Shown here piece after piece: positions 42,111 through 54,809 of a DNA stretch of 64,000 nucleotides (positions are counted from its first letter, which is position 1; every line of letters begins with the position of its first letter). The translations under genes were made by a program, and so were the position numbers. This DNA comes from Lepus europaeus (Eukaryota; Chordata; Mammalia; Lagomorpha; Leporidae): contig NC_084850.1 of NCBI RefSeq assembly GCF_033115175.1, positions 3,037,024-3,101,023 on the forward strand, read 5' to 3'. The notes beneath the pieces are model-generated. The model was not told the origin of the DNA. It ran no database searches and saw nothing but the letters and a program-made list of their open reading frames with translations.

Positions 42111-42733
42111 CCTTCTATTGCTGCTGGGGTATAAATCTGCTAGTTTCTGTAGGACGCTCAGCCGGTGTGTGTGCCAAATAGCTCTGCCTTTAGACATCTA
42201 GTCTAAGGAGTCATCAAACTAACATGTCTCACTTTCCTCATTTGCCTTCATCACAGTCGGGTTTTGAGCATTAATGACAAAGTCCTCTTAAAGATGCTAA
42301 CCTGTATGATGCTTTGAGAAAATTCAAAAAAGGTGTCTCTGCTCTGCTGATAAATTGCTCCTCCTAGAGGCAGATGTCCAGAGCTTGTGCAAAGAAAAGG
42401 TTCTGCCCCCTTATTCCAGGCTACTGCAGTCCAGAATGAGCTTGATTTAAACAACCACTTTGTCCCTCGTTGAATGCATCTACATGGTGGCTCTGAATCC
42501 TTGTGAAGTTTTTAACAAAATGACTGGTATTTGATCACTAAATTTATCTGGTATTATGGTCAAGGACATTCAATATGGTAATATTCATAATGGTGAAAAT
42601 TTAGAAACTAAATGCACAATGATATGGGATTAGTTCCATTGATTTTGCACATTCATGTAATGGAGGTGTTTTAATTTATGTTTCAAAAGACTAATGAATG
42701 ACATTGGAAAGATCTAAATATTAATCTTTTAAG
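42111..42733. other. No gene recognised
   Basis: Unique-looking intergenic sequence. Confidence 0.35.
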
Positions 42734-43087
42734 AACTCAAGAAATACATTGGGACCAGTGTTGTGGACCAGAGGGCTAATCTGGTGCCTGTGACACTGGC
42801 ATCTTGTATGAGCACCAGTTTAAATTCTAGCTGTTCCATTTCCGATCCAGCTCCTTGCTAATGTGCCTGGGAAAGCAATAGATGGCTCACATGCTTGGGC
42901 CCCTGCCACCCAAGTGGGAAACCTGGATGAAACTCCTGGCTTCCAGCTTTGGCCTGGCCCTGCCTCAGCCATTGTAGCCATTTTGGGGGTGAACCAGCAG
43001 ATGGAAGATCTCTATCTCTCCCCCACACCCATAACTCTTTCAAATAAATAATCTTTAAAAACATTTTTAAAAATTCAAGAAATGCAC
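42734..43087 (+). mobile_element. CSINE, plus strand, with duplication
   Basis: Body about 42750-43071. Flanks aactcaagaaatacat and aattcaagaaatgcac agree at 13 of 16 bases, inside L1. Confidence 0.92.
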
Positions 43088-43688
43088 ATCAAAACCACGA
43101 TGAGATAGATATCACCTCATCCCTGTGAGAATGGCTATTATCAAGAAAGTAACATGCTGATGAGGATGTGGAGAAAGGGGAGCTTATATACTGTTGGTGG
43201 GAATGTAAATTATTGCAGGCACTGAAGAAAACAGTATGAAGATTTCTTTAAAAACTAGAAATATACCTGCCATATATCCAGCAATCTCACTTCTGTGTAT
43301 ATACCCAAAAGACTTGAACACATTGTATCAAAGAGATACCTGCACCACCATGTTTATACCAGCACTGTTCACAATAGCCAAAATATGGAATCAATCAAGG
43401 TGTCCAACATCAGATGACTGGATAAAGAAAATGTGATACACACACACACACACATACACATATACATACTGGAATATTATTCAGCTATAAAAAAGAAATT
43501 ATACCATTCACAGAAAATGGGTGCAACTGGAGGACATGATGTTGAGTGTAATAAACTAGACCCAGAAACACAAATACCACGTGTTCTCCCTCATAAGTGG
43601 GAGCTAAAAATAAAGACTCAATCTCAACACAGAATGGTGATTACTAGGAGATGAGAGAGGTGGGAAGAATAGAGGGAGATTGGATTAA

Positions 43689-44044
43689 AACAAAATATGG
43701 GAAGGGGCCAGCACGTTGTGCAGTAGGCTAAACCTTCACCTGTGGCACCAGCATTCCCATATGGGCACCGGTTCAAATCCCAGCTGCTCCTCTTCCAATC
43801 CAGCTCTCTGCTATGGCCTGGGAAAGCAGTAGAAGATGGCCCAAGTGCTTGGGCCCCTGCACCCACATGGGAAACCTGGAAGAAACTCCTGGCTCCTGGC
43901 TTCTGATTGGCATAGTTCCAGCCATTGCGGCCATTTGGGGAGTGAACCAGCATCCAGATGGAAGAGATCTCTCTCTGTCTCTCCCTCTCTCTGTCTGTAA
44001 CTCTACCTCTCAAATAAATACATAAAATATTTAAACAAATATGG
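43689..44044 (+). mobile_element. CSINE, plus strand, with duplication
   Basis: Head GGGGCCAGCACGTTGTGC at 43704, full body and tail. Flanks aacaaaatatgg (43689-43700) and aacaaatatgg (ending 44044). Confidence 0.93.
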
Positions 44045-44180
44045 CTCATCTAATATCAGATGTTAATAACGGGAAGCTGGGTGTGGGGTGTGTGCAAACT
44101 CCACATAACTTCACAATTTTTGTTTCTTAAATTTAAAACTATTCTGAAATAAAAAGTTTATTTAAAAAAAATCAACCACA

Positions 44181-44950
44181 AAAAAACCCAAACTAGGTAG
44201 TGAGTTTGATGACAATTTTGTAGAAATGCCAGGAGCATGTTTACAATATGTGTGTGCGCATTAGCATGTGTACATAATGTATATAGGTAGACAAAGGGTG
44301 GGAGGGTGAGAGGTGATTTTGAGTCTTATTTTACCCTTTCTCATGGTTTTGCAATTTGTCTGCAATGTGCATACATTAGCCTTCCAAGTGGGAAAAGCCT
44401 TTGGCCTGTCTCTCCTGTCCATAGGCTTGGCTATGGAGTGGGGAAGACCCTCCCAGAAGGCAGATGCTCTGTGAGCGCACCACCAAGGCTGCAGTGGCCG
44501 ATGCGCTTGACTCAGTCTAACAAGCCTAGGACAGAACTTCCCAGGTCACAGGGAAGCAAGGAGTAGAGAGCATGGGCACCGGCTTGGCAATGGGATGGGG
44601 CCTGGGGAGGTGGCCACTTGGCTCCACCCTGCCATCCTCCCCTCCAGACTCCTCTGGTACCATAAACAGGAGAAAAAAGCTAAACTGAACCCAAATGTTT
44701 TATTTCTTAGCAAAGCAAGTATCTTTGTCTTACTCTAGGTACTCCTTGTGAAATGCACTCAGGGAAAAATGGGTAAAAATCCACTCATGCACCAGTGCTG
44801 TCCCTAATCTTCTCTATGGAGAGAGACAAAACCCACCGGATACTGTCTGGCATGTAAGGGGAGCGAGATCTTGGAGGAACAAAAGGCTGCATTGGGGCAG
44901 CTGCCCTAGTGACAGCTGCTTTGCTCATTTCAGTCTCCACCTTAGGATTC
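44181..44950. other. No gene recognised
   Basis: Unique-looking sequence. A plus-strand open frame of 86 codons (44306-44566) has no recognisable features. Confidence 0.35.
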
Positions 44951-44954
44951 ACAT

Positions 44955-44988
44955 ATTTATTTTTGAAAGGTTTATTTATTTATTTGAA

Positions 44989-45028
<40 letters not shown>

Positions 45029-45268
45029 TTTATCTGCTGGTTCACTCCCCAGATGACTGCCACGGCCAGGTCTGAGCCAAGCCAAAACCGGGAACCTGGA
45101 ATCCATTTGAATCTCCCATGTGGGTACAGGGAACCAAGTATTTGAGCCATCTTCTGCTGCTATCACAGGCAATGAGCAGGAAGCTGGATCAGAAGTGGAG
45201 CAGCCAGGACTGAAAGCGGCACTCATACGGGATGCTGGCTCACAGGCGGACCTCAACGCCTGCCCCAG
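44955..45268 (-). mobile_element. CSINE, minus strand
   Basis: Tail at left, (GA)n at 44993-45024, body and degraded head ending CCTGCCCC. Confidence 0.92.
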
Positions 45269-45499
45269 GGTTTGCTTATTCTAATCCCTTTGATACCCTC
45301 ACAGAGGAAACCCTTGGAAGACTCCATTTCTGACCAAGTGAAGGAACAATTTTCCAATAATTGGTGGGTGGGCTGAAACAATGGCCCAGCTCAAACAAGA
45401 TGATTGCAATAAATCCAGTTAACTTCTTCTCTGAAAATTCACTAGTGCGAAAGCAGGTCTACACAGCAGGCAATAAAACAAAGATTTGTAGATGACATT

Positions 45500-45660
45500 A
45501 TTGGAATCAGACCAGCTGGGTTCAAATCTCAGCTTGCTGGCTGTGCAACCTTGGGTGAGATACCTCCCCTTTCAGTGCTTCCACATGCCCACCTGTGAAA
45601 TGAGCAGACCAATGGAGCCTACCTACCCCAGGAGTCGACATGAGTGACGTGTACTCCTTT
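45500..45660 (+). mobile_element. MIR SINE, plus strand
   Basis: ctgggttcaaatctcagctt, tggctgtgcaaccttgggtg, acctgtgaaatgagcagacc and gagcctacctacc follow MIR. Confidence 0.78.
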
Positions 45661-45869
45661 GCATCATGTAGTGCCCGTTCACAATGGGCACAGTGGGCTG
45701 GGGGCAATCCGTGGTGTGTGTTTGCACTGGGACAGAGTGCCCTCTTCCTCCACAGCACGCAGCTTCCCAGTGCCTTAAAAACACTGCTTCTGATTGGAGG
45801 CGTGCTCATCTCAGATCTGAACTGTAGGAGGCAGACTTCCTGGTGGAGGCACAGGCCTGAGGGATGGGA

Positions 45870-46045
45870 AGGTCCCAGCCCTGGTTCTAGGCCCAGCTGT
45901 GCTGCCCGCTTCTCTTGCTGTTGCAGTTTCGCTCACCACAGCAATTTGCTCATCTCACAAGTGAGGATAATCGGTTCTACCCTTTGTCCCTCATTGTGCT
46001 GCTGTGGGCAGCAAATGAGGTAATGGAAGAGAAATCATTTTGTAA
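45870..46045 (+). mobile_element. MIR-like SINE, plus strand, degraded
   Basis: ccctggttctaggcccagct, gtgaggataatcggttctac and gcagcaaatgaggtaatg resemble MIR. Confidence 0.45.
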
Positions 46046-46439
46046 ATAGGGGTGATTAGTCTCTGAAAGGCCCAGTGAATATTTTTGCATAAAAGTGCCT
46101 TAATTGTGTACTTACAGGGGTTTTTATCTGTGTAATCTTTCTGAGTGCTTCTCTGATTCTGAAGCTCTGTAATACCTAGTCACATGGATCTGCACCATCT
46201 CCAAGTCTCTCACTCTTTTTTAAATGGAGACAGGGTGCTTTCTAGAACTAAAGCATTGTTGAATTCAGCCTTTAGTTATGCCCCAAATCTTTCTGTCCTT
46301 GAAATCATCCAGCCAGGGGCCTTCTTCTCCTGGCCTGGAAGATGTGCATCAGCCCTAGGCTATTTTAAGAGTGAAATTGTGACGAGTCAGATGGGTTGGT
46401 GGGTGGTCAGGGTGGTCCCAGTGGAGTTTAGGGGGCACA

Positions 46440-46926
46440 AAATGTTTTATTTCTCCCAAAAGTTGTCTTTAGCAAGATCAAAACCATCTGCCCAATTCTT
46501 GAATGCATCCAGCCTTGTCAAGCGAATAGCAAGGGAATAGGGATTCCTTCTGAGTTCCCAGTTTACTGTAAAGTAAATTAGGTATCGCACCCTTCTGATG
46601 GATCTTTGTTTTATCACCCACAAGCCAGACAGGATAAAGGATTGCAAAGCAGGTCTTTTGATAGGTTTGTCCCAGCCTTGTAACTGAATGTCAAGCTGAT
46701 AAGTATTTTCCTTCCCCAAAATTGTGCTTAAAAACCCCAGTACCACAGGCCACTTCCAGGTTTTCCCCTCTCTTGGAGTCCCCCTCCATGCCGCTCTGGC
46801 TGGAAGTCTCTGACTAATAAATCTTGCTTTTAAATCTCTCTGCTTGTCTGCTTGGAAACTCTTCTTCCATGTGAGACAAAGAACCAAGGTAATAATATTT
46901 TCTCTGCTGCCATTTCACCAGTAACA
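46440..46926 (+). mobile_element. Probable endogenous-retrovirus LTR
   Basis: It has a TATA-like CTTAAAAACCCC near 46728, AATAAATC at 46817-46824 and a U5-like T/C-rich segment (cttgtctgcttggaaactct, gagacaaagaaccaaggt) ending GTAACA at 46926. No matching 5' boundary or target duplication was found, so the left edge is approximate. Confidence 0.45.
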
Positions 46927-47213
46927 AACTGAGGGAGTGGAGGCAGCAGTTGCTGGCACCAAGCAGAAATGCAGGAATGACCGAATGCCAGCAGAAAAAG
47001 GCAATGCGATGGGCCCATGCAGGTGTGGCGCTCCGTGCATTTTCTCTCCTGACTGAGTTGTCTTTTGGCTAGTTGTTGTATCCTGTATGCTCTGCAGCTG
47101 AACTGCCATCTCCTTAAATTCACCATGGACAGCTACTTTTAAAGACATTTGTCTTTAGTGAATATCTGAGGCCAAGGCTGTAAGCTTCCTTTCTAGACCT
47201 TCTCTTCCCAAAG
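46927..47213. other. No gene recognised
   Basis: Unique-looking sequence. Confidence 0.3.
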
Positions 47214-47545
47214 GGCTTCTTACTTTTCATTTTTTTATTAAAGATTTATTGTTTATTTGAAAGTTCAAGTTAGAGAGAGAGAGAGAGAGAGAGATCTTCT
47301 ATCTGTTGGTTTACTCCCCAAATGCCCGAAGCAGTCCAGGCTGGGCCAACTTGAAACCATGAGCCAGAAACTCCATCCAGGTCTCCTACATGGGTGGCAG
47401 GAGCTCAAATACTTGGACCATCTTTGCTGCTTTCCCAGGCACATTACAGGGAGCTGAATCAGAAGTGGAGCAGTGGAAACACAAACTGGCACGCATGTGA
47501 GATGCCAGTGTCGCAGGACAAGGCCAGCCCTGGCTTCTTATTTTT
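47214..47545 (-). mobile_element. CSINE, minus strand, with duplication
   Basis: Body 47228-47531. Flanks ggcttcttactttt and ggcttcttattttt differ at one base. Confidence 0.95.
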
Positions 47546-49540
47546 ACTAGGAATTGTATTGGGGGCATCTTTCACATGAAAGTAAAGTGGCCTTGCTATT
47601 ATAAAACAGGAAGGCAGCCCCACCCAGGACCCACCGGAGTGAGGTATGGCATGGCACTGGATCACTGGGTATGACTTTTCCAACAATCTATACTCAGGAG
47701 CAGAAGTACAGCCTGGGCCACATGGGCCTATCTCCATAACAGAGGTGACTGCAGGTGTGGGGACGTGAGCTGCTTCCAGGTGGGGACATTTTTGGGGCGG
47801 GCCATCACAGGAAGACAGTCACTAAGCAGATAGACCACTTATTTTTTATGGAACTTGATAAATTGGGTGGTAGAACCTGTTGGTTGTACCAACTTTGATG
47901 TTTTATTTAGCAAACACTTATGTGCTTATGGTGAGCAGAGGCTGTTCAGGGTACCCTATAGCCATTAACTGCCCATTCATTCAGAGTCCTCTTAACCTTG
48001 GAAGTGCGAGCAGGTGCCCTGCCCAATAGGCAAAAGACTTAGTGCAACTGTAGGAGGTCCTGGGACAGCCACAGTGGTAGGGTTCTCCCTTCGCTAAAGA
48101 TGCTGGGTGGAGCTGACATGGGAGCTATTCTTGTCCAGAGTCCATACCCTCGGAACTAAGTCCAAAAAGTAAGCAAAACTAAAATGTCCAATGCTTCCAC
48201 GTAACACTTGGGCCCAAAGCTGAGCGACAAATCTCTTGATTAAAAAATGCATGCAATTTCTGGCCTAAAGATAGTGAACTGCACACACTGCAGTATATTC
48301 CTACCTGCTCTGAATCCACAGATGTGAGAGACCAAAATGAAAATTACATATATGCACATATAGGTGTGCCAGAAATAAGAATAGACACTCGCAGTGGATC
48401 TGAAACTGTGCAAAAGGAGTGAAATCCCCAGACAGATAAAAGTCAGGAGGTACAGAGAGACACAGGAAAACTGTGCCATAGAAAGGTAGTGGACTGTGTC
48501 TCTTTCTTCCTTCGACTTTCATATTTACTGTTCAAATTTTTCATAATCAATAATGGAAAAATAAGTTTTATTCCTGAGATAGTCTTTGTAAATAGAAAAA
48601 TAAAAGAAGGAAAGGGAAGGAGAGGGATTGGTGATCAGGAATCAGATTCTCCGAGTCCAAGGCCTTTTTTCTGTCATCGACTCCCTGCTGGCCTTAGTCC
48701 TCTCTGGGCCCACTTTTCATCATCCATAAGAGAAGGCAGAGGAATTGATCATCTCGAAGCCAGATTCAGGAGGTCGTACTCGGAGAGCAGGTCATTTGAG
48801 TGGGGAGGAGGACATTACAGGGAAATTCCGTCAAAGCTGAAGACGGCAAGCGTCCTAATTTGAAATTACATAACAAAGATATAGTAATCAAAGCACGACA
48901 GAACTGCCGTAAAAATAGACACCTGGACCCATGGGACAGAACCCAAAGTCTCTAAAAATACACAACGGGGAAGGGCAATCCTCTTACTAAATAATGTATA
49001 CTGAATGGCCACATGACAAAGAAAGGAATTAGTTAATAAATGTTTATGATAAGTTTTTAAAAAGACAGCTTCTTTCACTGCCACGACACTTGCTGTGATC
49101 GATTTTATTTTAGTTCTATTTTTTTTTCTTCTCTAAATGTCATTGGCATCTCAGACAGAATTCTGCTCTGATAGCGGTCTCCTCTCCAAGTCTGGAGACC
49201 TGGACAGGACAAACGCACCAGAGATCCCCAATCCCTGGCCTGCTTTTCTTTAATCATGGAGTGAGCCATTTTTATTAATATAAAGAGAACAGATTTCATG
49301 TGCTTCATAGCTGCAATTCTAAGCAGATGACCATACTTCCCTCCCCTCCTCCCTCCCTCAATCCCTCTCCTTCCTCCCTTTCTTTTTTCCTTTAATTTTG
49401 ACAATCACATACTTTCGATTTACTTTATAATCACAGGCTTAATGCACAGAGTGAGCCATTTTTCTGGACCTCATCAAACCCTGACAGCCCTCTAGAATCA
49501 ATCAGAAAATAAGGATGGGGATGTATCTGCGCAAGGTAAT
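47546..49540. other. No gene recognised
   Basis: About 2 kb without a supported gene. 48500-48560 may belong to an old L1 3' end. A pyrimidine-rich tract lies at 49335-49395. Confidence 0.35.
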
Positions 49541-49549
49541 AATATGCAG

Positions 49550-49920
49550 CTGTTGGAAAGCATACATGTTTTTTTCAAACCATAAGGTAGATCTATATGT
49601 ACTGACATGGGAAGATGGCCTTGACATATTGTTTAGTGAACAAAGCAAGTTAAAGCACAAAGCTTTTAGTGTGACCTCATTTATATCAAAATATACATGT
49701 GTGTATATGTTTATAAGTGCACACAAATGTCTGGAAATGCATACACACCCACCTGTCCATAGTATTCCTCTCTGGGGAATGGAATGGTGAGAGGGAAAGC
49801 TTCTGTGTATATACTGGTTTGAATTTTTCACAACAGGCCTGTATTACTGTTGTAATTATCACATGATTCCCCATAAATCTGTAAAATTTTTGTCAGTTAT
49901 AAAGAAAAAAAAAGGAAAAG
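49550..49920 (+). mobile_element. Old L1-type 3' end, plus strand
   Basis: gtagatctatatgtactgac, tgggaagatggccttgacat, gtgacctcatttatatcaaa and tctctggggaatggaatgg resemble an ancient L1M 3' region, ending in an A-rich run. Confidence 0.45.
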
Positions 49921-50217
49921 AAAAGACAAAATCTAAGGAAGTACAAGAATGAAGGTCCAGTAAAGGTATTTCTGTGCTGAAATGAAAATATCCAGAAGTC
50001 AGAATAAAAAGCCAAACAGTCACATATGTATCCCTTATTTTGCCTTCCCCTGTTGATGTAGTCACTGTATTTTGTTACATAACCTAATCTGTTTTTAATC
50101 CATGTAACATACATCATTTTTACTTACATAAAGCTTGCAATTTTCTTGTAAGCTGCTTTTCTCGCCTAACAAAATAGCATGACACCTTTCCAAGTTGACA
50201 AAAATATAACTATATTT

Positions 50218-50485
50218 TAAAATTATTTATTTTTTTTTACTTATTTGAAAGGCAGACAGAGACAGAGATCTTCCATTCCCTGGTTTACTCCTTAGGTGCC
50301 TACAACAGCCAGAGCTGGGCCATCCCAAAGCCAGGAGCTGGAAACTCAGCCTGGATCTCCCGGTGGGTGATAGGGGCCCACCTCTGAGATCAGCTGCCGC
50401 CTCACAGAACATGTGTTACAAGGAGCTAGAATTAGAAGTGGAACCAGGACACAAACCCACGCAGAATACAGGATGCCCATTCCCT
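50218..50485 (-). mobile_element. CSINE, minus strand, degraded
   Basis: Tail TATTTATTTTTTTTTACTTATTTG at left, body recognisable, head eroded. First of three adjacent copies. Confidence 0.85.
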
Positions 50486-50495
50486 AAAGGTCTAC

Positions 50496-50838
50496 CTTTA
50501 TCTTATTTTTTTTAAAGATTTATGTATTTATTTGAAAATAAGAGTTACACAGAGAGAGAAGGAGAGGCAGAGAGAGAGAGAGAGGTCTTCCATCAGCTGG
50601 TTCACTCCCCAACTGGCCGCAATGGCCAGAGCTGTGCAGATTTGAAACCAGGAGCTATTTATGGGTCTCCCACGCTGGTGCAGGGACCCAAGGACTTGGA
50701 GCCATCTTCTACTGCCTTCCCAGGCCATAGGAGAGAGCTGGATCGTAAGTGGAGCAGCCAGGACTCGAATCGGCATCCACTGCAGATGGAGGCTTTACCT
50801 GCTACTCCACAGCGCCAACCCCCTTCTATCTTATTTTT
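50496..50838 (-). mobile_element. CSINE, minus strand, with duplication
   Basis: Body 50511-50822. Flanks ctttatcttattttt and cttctatcttattttt. Middle of three adjacent copies. Confidence 0.93.
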
Positions 50839-51162
50839 TAAAGTTTATTTATTTACTGATTTGAAAGGCAGAGTGACAGAGACAGGAGAGAGAGATGGGG
50901 GTGGGGGAGAGAACATCCTCCATCTTCTGGTCCACTTACCAAATGCCTGCAATAGCTGGGGCTGGGCCAAGTCAAAGCCTAGATCTGGGAATTCAATCCA
51001 GGTCTCCTATTTGGGTGGCGGGGACCCAAGTCCTTGGGCCATCCCCTGATGCCCCCTAGGATGCATGGATCAGGAGGACAAGAACCAGGACTTGAACCAG
51101 CACTGTGATACAGGATACAGGCATCGCAAGCAGCAGCTTAACTCGTTGCACCACAACACCCT
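50839..51162 (-). mobile_element. CSINE, minus strand, diverged
   Basis: Tail TAAAGTTTATTTATTTACTG, body, head ending GTTGCACCACAACACCC. Third of three adjacent copies. Confidence 0.9.
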
Positions 51163-51687
51163 TGTTTTATTTTAAATGGTTGTAAACTTACTTGAGTCAT
51201 TTCCTTTCTGCACTCCTGTTAACAATAAGGCTACTGCAAGTATTCCCGGGTGGTTAAACCTTTGCACACATGATGTCCTTAGAATAAAGTCCAAAAAGTG
51301 ACACCAGTGGGCACAAGGATGTGCAATGTTTCTGAAGGCTTTTACTCTGTGACACTGAATTGCCATCCAGCAAGGCCTTGCCAGAGTTCCCATGCTGCTT
51401 CCTCCCTGGGTTAGTTCTGCTCTGAGGTTTTTGTCCACTGGGGGAGTCAGAAACAATGATCATTCCCTTGATTACTGCTAAGGCTAAATGTTTCGTAAGA
51501 TTTCTCAGTAACATGTCCTTTGTTGAGTTGCTTTGTATGTATTTTTCCAACTTTCCCAATGGAGTGTTTGTCTTTTTGCTATTGATTTGTAACAGTTCCT
51601 TATATAGTAAGGGCATTAATGGCTGTCTTTTTTATATGTGGTGGTTTTACCAGTATGTTATTTTGGTTGTATGTTTACGTACGAATT

Positions 51688-52000
51688 TTTTTTTTTATTT
51701 GACAGGCAGAGTTAGTGAGAGAGAGAGAAAGAGAAAAAGATCTTCCTTCCGTTGGCTCAGCCCCCAAATGGCCGCCACAGCTGGTGCACTGTGCTGATCC
51801 GAAGCCAGGAGCCAGGTGCTTCCTCCGGGTCTCCCATGCGGGCACAGGGGCCCAAGGGCTTGGGCCATCTTCTACTGCTTTCCCAGGCCATAGCAGAGAG
51901 CAGGATTGGAAGTGGAGCAGCCGGGACTCGAACTGGCGCCCATATGGGATGCCGGCAGCGCAGGCGGCGGCTTTACCCACTATGCCACAGCGCCGGCCCC
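51688..52000 (-). mobile_element. CSINE, minus strand
   Basis: Well preserved, head ending CTATGCCACAGCGCCGGCCCC, tail TTTTATTTGACAGGCAGAG. Confidence 0.94.
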
Positions 52001-53424
52001 GCTACTGCATTTAGAATGAGCTGCCCACTGCAAGCATGCACAAGCAGTTACTGGTGTGGTATGGCACTCTTTATCCCTCAGGGTGTGATTGGAGTTCAAA
52101 CCTAGCCATCTGTCCCAATGCCCGCACTGATGACCCCACCGCTTTGCTTCCCTAAGGAATGTTATCTTTATCTCCTCTACTGAACGGCTCCTGTGCCTGG
52201 GTACGTGACAGGACTTACTCTGCTGTGTAAACCCTTGCCTTATACTAAAGGTTTCTGGTGGTTCCAGGGTTTTTCTAGAACTTTCTGAGTTGGAGTGTGT
52301 GAGCCCCGCAGGGAGGCAGCTACCGGAGACAGGCTCCGGACGGACTGAATGTTTAACCACACACCCAGAAATGACCTGCAAGTACAGCTGAGCCTACTGT
52401 CCTTCCCAGCCTGTCAAGTCCCAGCCAGAGCCCAGAAATCCCCGCAAGGCTGCGTTCAGACAAAAAAATGTTCTCTGCCGCCTGGCACTGGCAGCCTCTG
52501 GGTGGCACTGCAGAGCTGTTCTGTGCTGCCCGAGGGTGCCGGCTGGGGAAAGACAAGCAGGGGCTCTCTGGGCACCCAGGTCCTCGTGGGGCGCCAGGAG
52601 CCTGGGCATTGGGATGCAGGGAGAGGCCGCTGATCCCCAAAGCCACCAGCGTGCCCCATCATCTGCACGCTGATCTCGAGAACCAGGCCGGATAGGGGAA
52701 AGGTGGAGATCTGAAACCATCTCCACTTTCACCGTGACACAGTGCAAGGAAAGCTGATGGAAAATGAACGTGTGGAAACACACTGCTGAGAACTCCAGCA
52801 AGTGCGCGTCCCTGTGTGATGTCTTTTCTCACTAGACAACTATAAAGTTGTGGCCAATGTGAAGATTTGCCAACGTTACCGTGCTGTGCGTTGGTGCAGC
52901 TGAGACAGGGAAGACCGCAATGCATGAGAAGATCTGGCACGCTCTCAGGAGTGCACCAGCTGCAGGCTGCCGGTGTAGCATGCGTGCTAGTAAGGATGGA
53001 AAGGGGTCCAGGAGAAGAAGGCTGGAATCTGACCTGTGGCTGGATGCCCCTCCACCTGCAGGTCCTCAGATGAATGGGCTTGCAACAGGGACGAGCGGGT
53101 CAGCGTTGTCTTTGAGAACTGCTCTGAAAAGTTTCCTCTGGCTGCCGGCAAAGAGTGCACGGGGAGGCACAGGAATTGAGTGAGTGAGAGCAAGTAGGAG
53201 GCTGTTGCTGCCATCCAGGCAAGTCATGAACACAGCCGAGGTTGGTTGCACTTGCTATACACTTTGGAAGTAGCCCTAAGACTTACTGATGAATGGGATT
53301 TATAGAGTGAGGAAAAAGAGAAGCATCAAGGATGGAGTGTAAGTTTTGTTATGAGTATAGCCAAGGAATGCCTGAACAGGGGTGGCTTTGGGGGCGCTAT
53401 TGGGAAAAAATACATAGTATTCCC
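52001..53424. other. No gene recognised; GC-rich unique block
   Basis: 1.4 kb without a recognised repeat. 52330-52700 is GC-rich, with overlapping open frames on both strands up to 135 codons. None shows conserved motifs, a splice-supported structure or a promoter. Confidence 0.4.
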
Positions 53425-53635
53425 CCTGTGCTAGGCAGTGTTTAAGTGCTTTGTGTACATGAATGGATTTAAGCATCCTAACAAACCAGTGAGGTAGGTA
53501 CCACTATTATCAATGCCCATTTTTCCAGTGGGAAATTAAGGCATAAAGACCGAGTTGCCAAAGTCATGGTAAAGTGACAAACCCAGGCTATCTGCCGCAA
53601 GGTCGGAGTTCTTCACTGCCACTCCAGACAAATGT
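53425..53635 (-). mobile_element. MIR SINE, minus strand
   Basis: tttaagtgctttgtgtacat, ccagtgaggtaggtaccact, attatcaatgcccatttttc and agtgacaaacccaggctatc are antisense MIR. Confidence 0.8.
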
Positions 53636-53904
53636 GCTTGGCACTGAGGACATGGGTTTTGGCCTGGTTTAACTTGAGATGCCTATTAGACATCCACCTG
53701 GGGAGCTGAGATGGTGGCTGTAGCGGCCATGTGTGGCTTCCGGATTCCCAAGAGGCCACAGTAAATTTGATTTGCTATGTGTTATTTGTTATGTGTAAAG
53801 TACACAGAACATCACAGGCCTAAAGATAGCTTATTGTCATCACTGGGATGTTCCATGGGCACCTCAGGCTCAGCGTGTCCAAATGGAATTCATTGTCCTT
53901 AAAT

Positions 53905-54270
53905 ATGGCCTCCTTGGGGCCAACGCTGTGGCACAGCGGGTTAACACCCTGGCCTGAAGCACCGGCATCCCATATGGGTGCCGGTTCTAGTCCCAGCTGC
54001 TCCTCTTCCAATCCAGCTCTCTGCTATGGTCTGGGAAAGCAGTAGAGGATGGCCCAAGTCCTTGGGCCCCTGCACCCATGTGGGAAACCTGGAAGAAGCT
54101 CCTGGCTCCTGGCTTCAGATTGGCGCAGCTCCGGCCGTTGCAGCCATCTGGGGAATGAACCATCGGACGGAAGACCTCTCTCTCTCTCTCTCTTTCTCTC
54201 TGCCTCTCCTCTCTCTGTGTAACTCTGACTTTCAAATAAATAAATAAATCTTTAAAAAAATGGCCTCATT
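53905..54270 (+). mobile_element. CSINE, plus strand, with duplication
   Basis: Body 53916-54259. Flanks atggcctcctt (53905-53915) and atggcctcatt (54260-54270) differ at one base. Confidence 0.95.
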
Positions 54271-54809
54271 CTCCTCCTACTCTCTCCTTCAGTTGGTCAA
54301 ACAGAAAAACGGAATCAGCCTCAATTCTCCCATCTTGCTCAGGTGCACACCCAACCATCCCTAAGTCTATGTGGAATTTCAAAATGAATCCCAAATTGTT
54401 ATCGTCCTCCTCCCTATCCCCACTGCTATTTTTCCGAACGGCAGCTCATTCCTTTTCTGGGCACTGGCTCCCTCTAGTCCTTCCACACACAGTCCCAAAA
54501 CCCCAGTCTGAAGCAGAGCCCTAAGTGTGTCATTGCTCTGCCGAAAGCCCTTTGAGGCCCTTCTGCAGTCGGCACAGCCCCTGCTTTCCACTAGGTCATA
54601 GTCCAGTGGGGGGGAGGAGCTTTTGAGAAGCCACTGTCCCTGCGTGCAGGGGTGGGTTCTGTGATCAGGAGAGTCCCAGGAGTCGTGACAGCAACAAACC
54701 TTGGCTGGGGAAGGACAGTGGCTGCGAATAGGTGTCAGCTGAACTGAGTCCTTCAGAGTCAGTGGGAAGCCAGCAAAGAAAGGGAGAAAGGGATTCCAGC
54801 ATATAAGGA

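Larger units (their letters stand above)
42734..44180 (+). mobile_element. L1 3' end, plus strand, split by two SINEs
   Basis: 43088-43703 reads the ORF2 C-terminal and 3' region (aatgcacatcaaaaccacga, agaatggctattatcaagaa, gttcacaatagccaaaatat, gagctaaaaataaagactca). 44045-44180 continues to an A-rich end (aaactattctgaaataaaaa). CSINEs sit at 42750-43071 and 43704-44032. A (CA)n tract (43437-43460) lies inside. Confidence 0.82.
50030..51685 (-). mobile_element. Old L1 fragment, minus strand, split by three SINEs
   Basis: 50030-50217 and 51163-51685 read as antisense L1 (aaggctactgcaagtattcc, cactgaattgccatccagca, ggagtgtttgtctttttgct, attgatttgtaacagttcct). Three CSINEs lie between. Confidence 0.6.

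Noticed and set aside
46440-46926. Full provirus at this LTR-like segment
   Set aside because: No retroviral gag, pol or env-like reading was seen on either side, and no matching second LTR occurs nearby.
50522-51049. Plus-strand 175-codon open frame
   Set aside because: Made of two CSINE copies read antisense.
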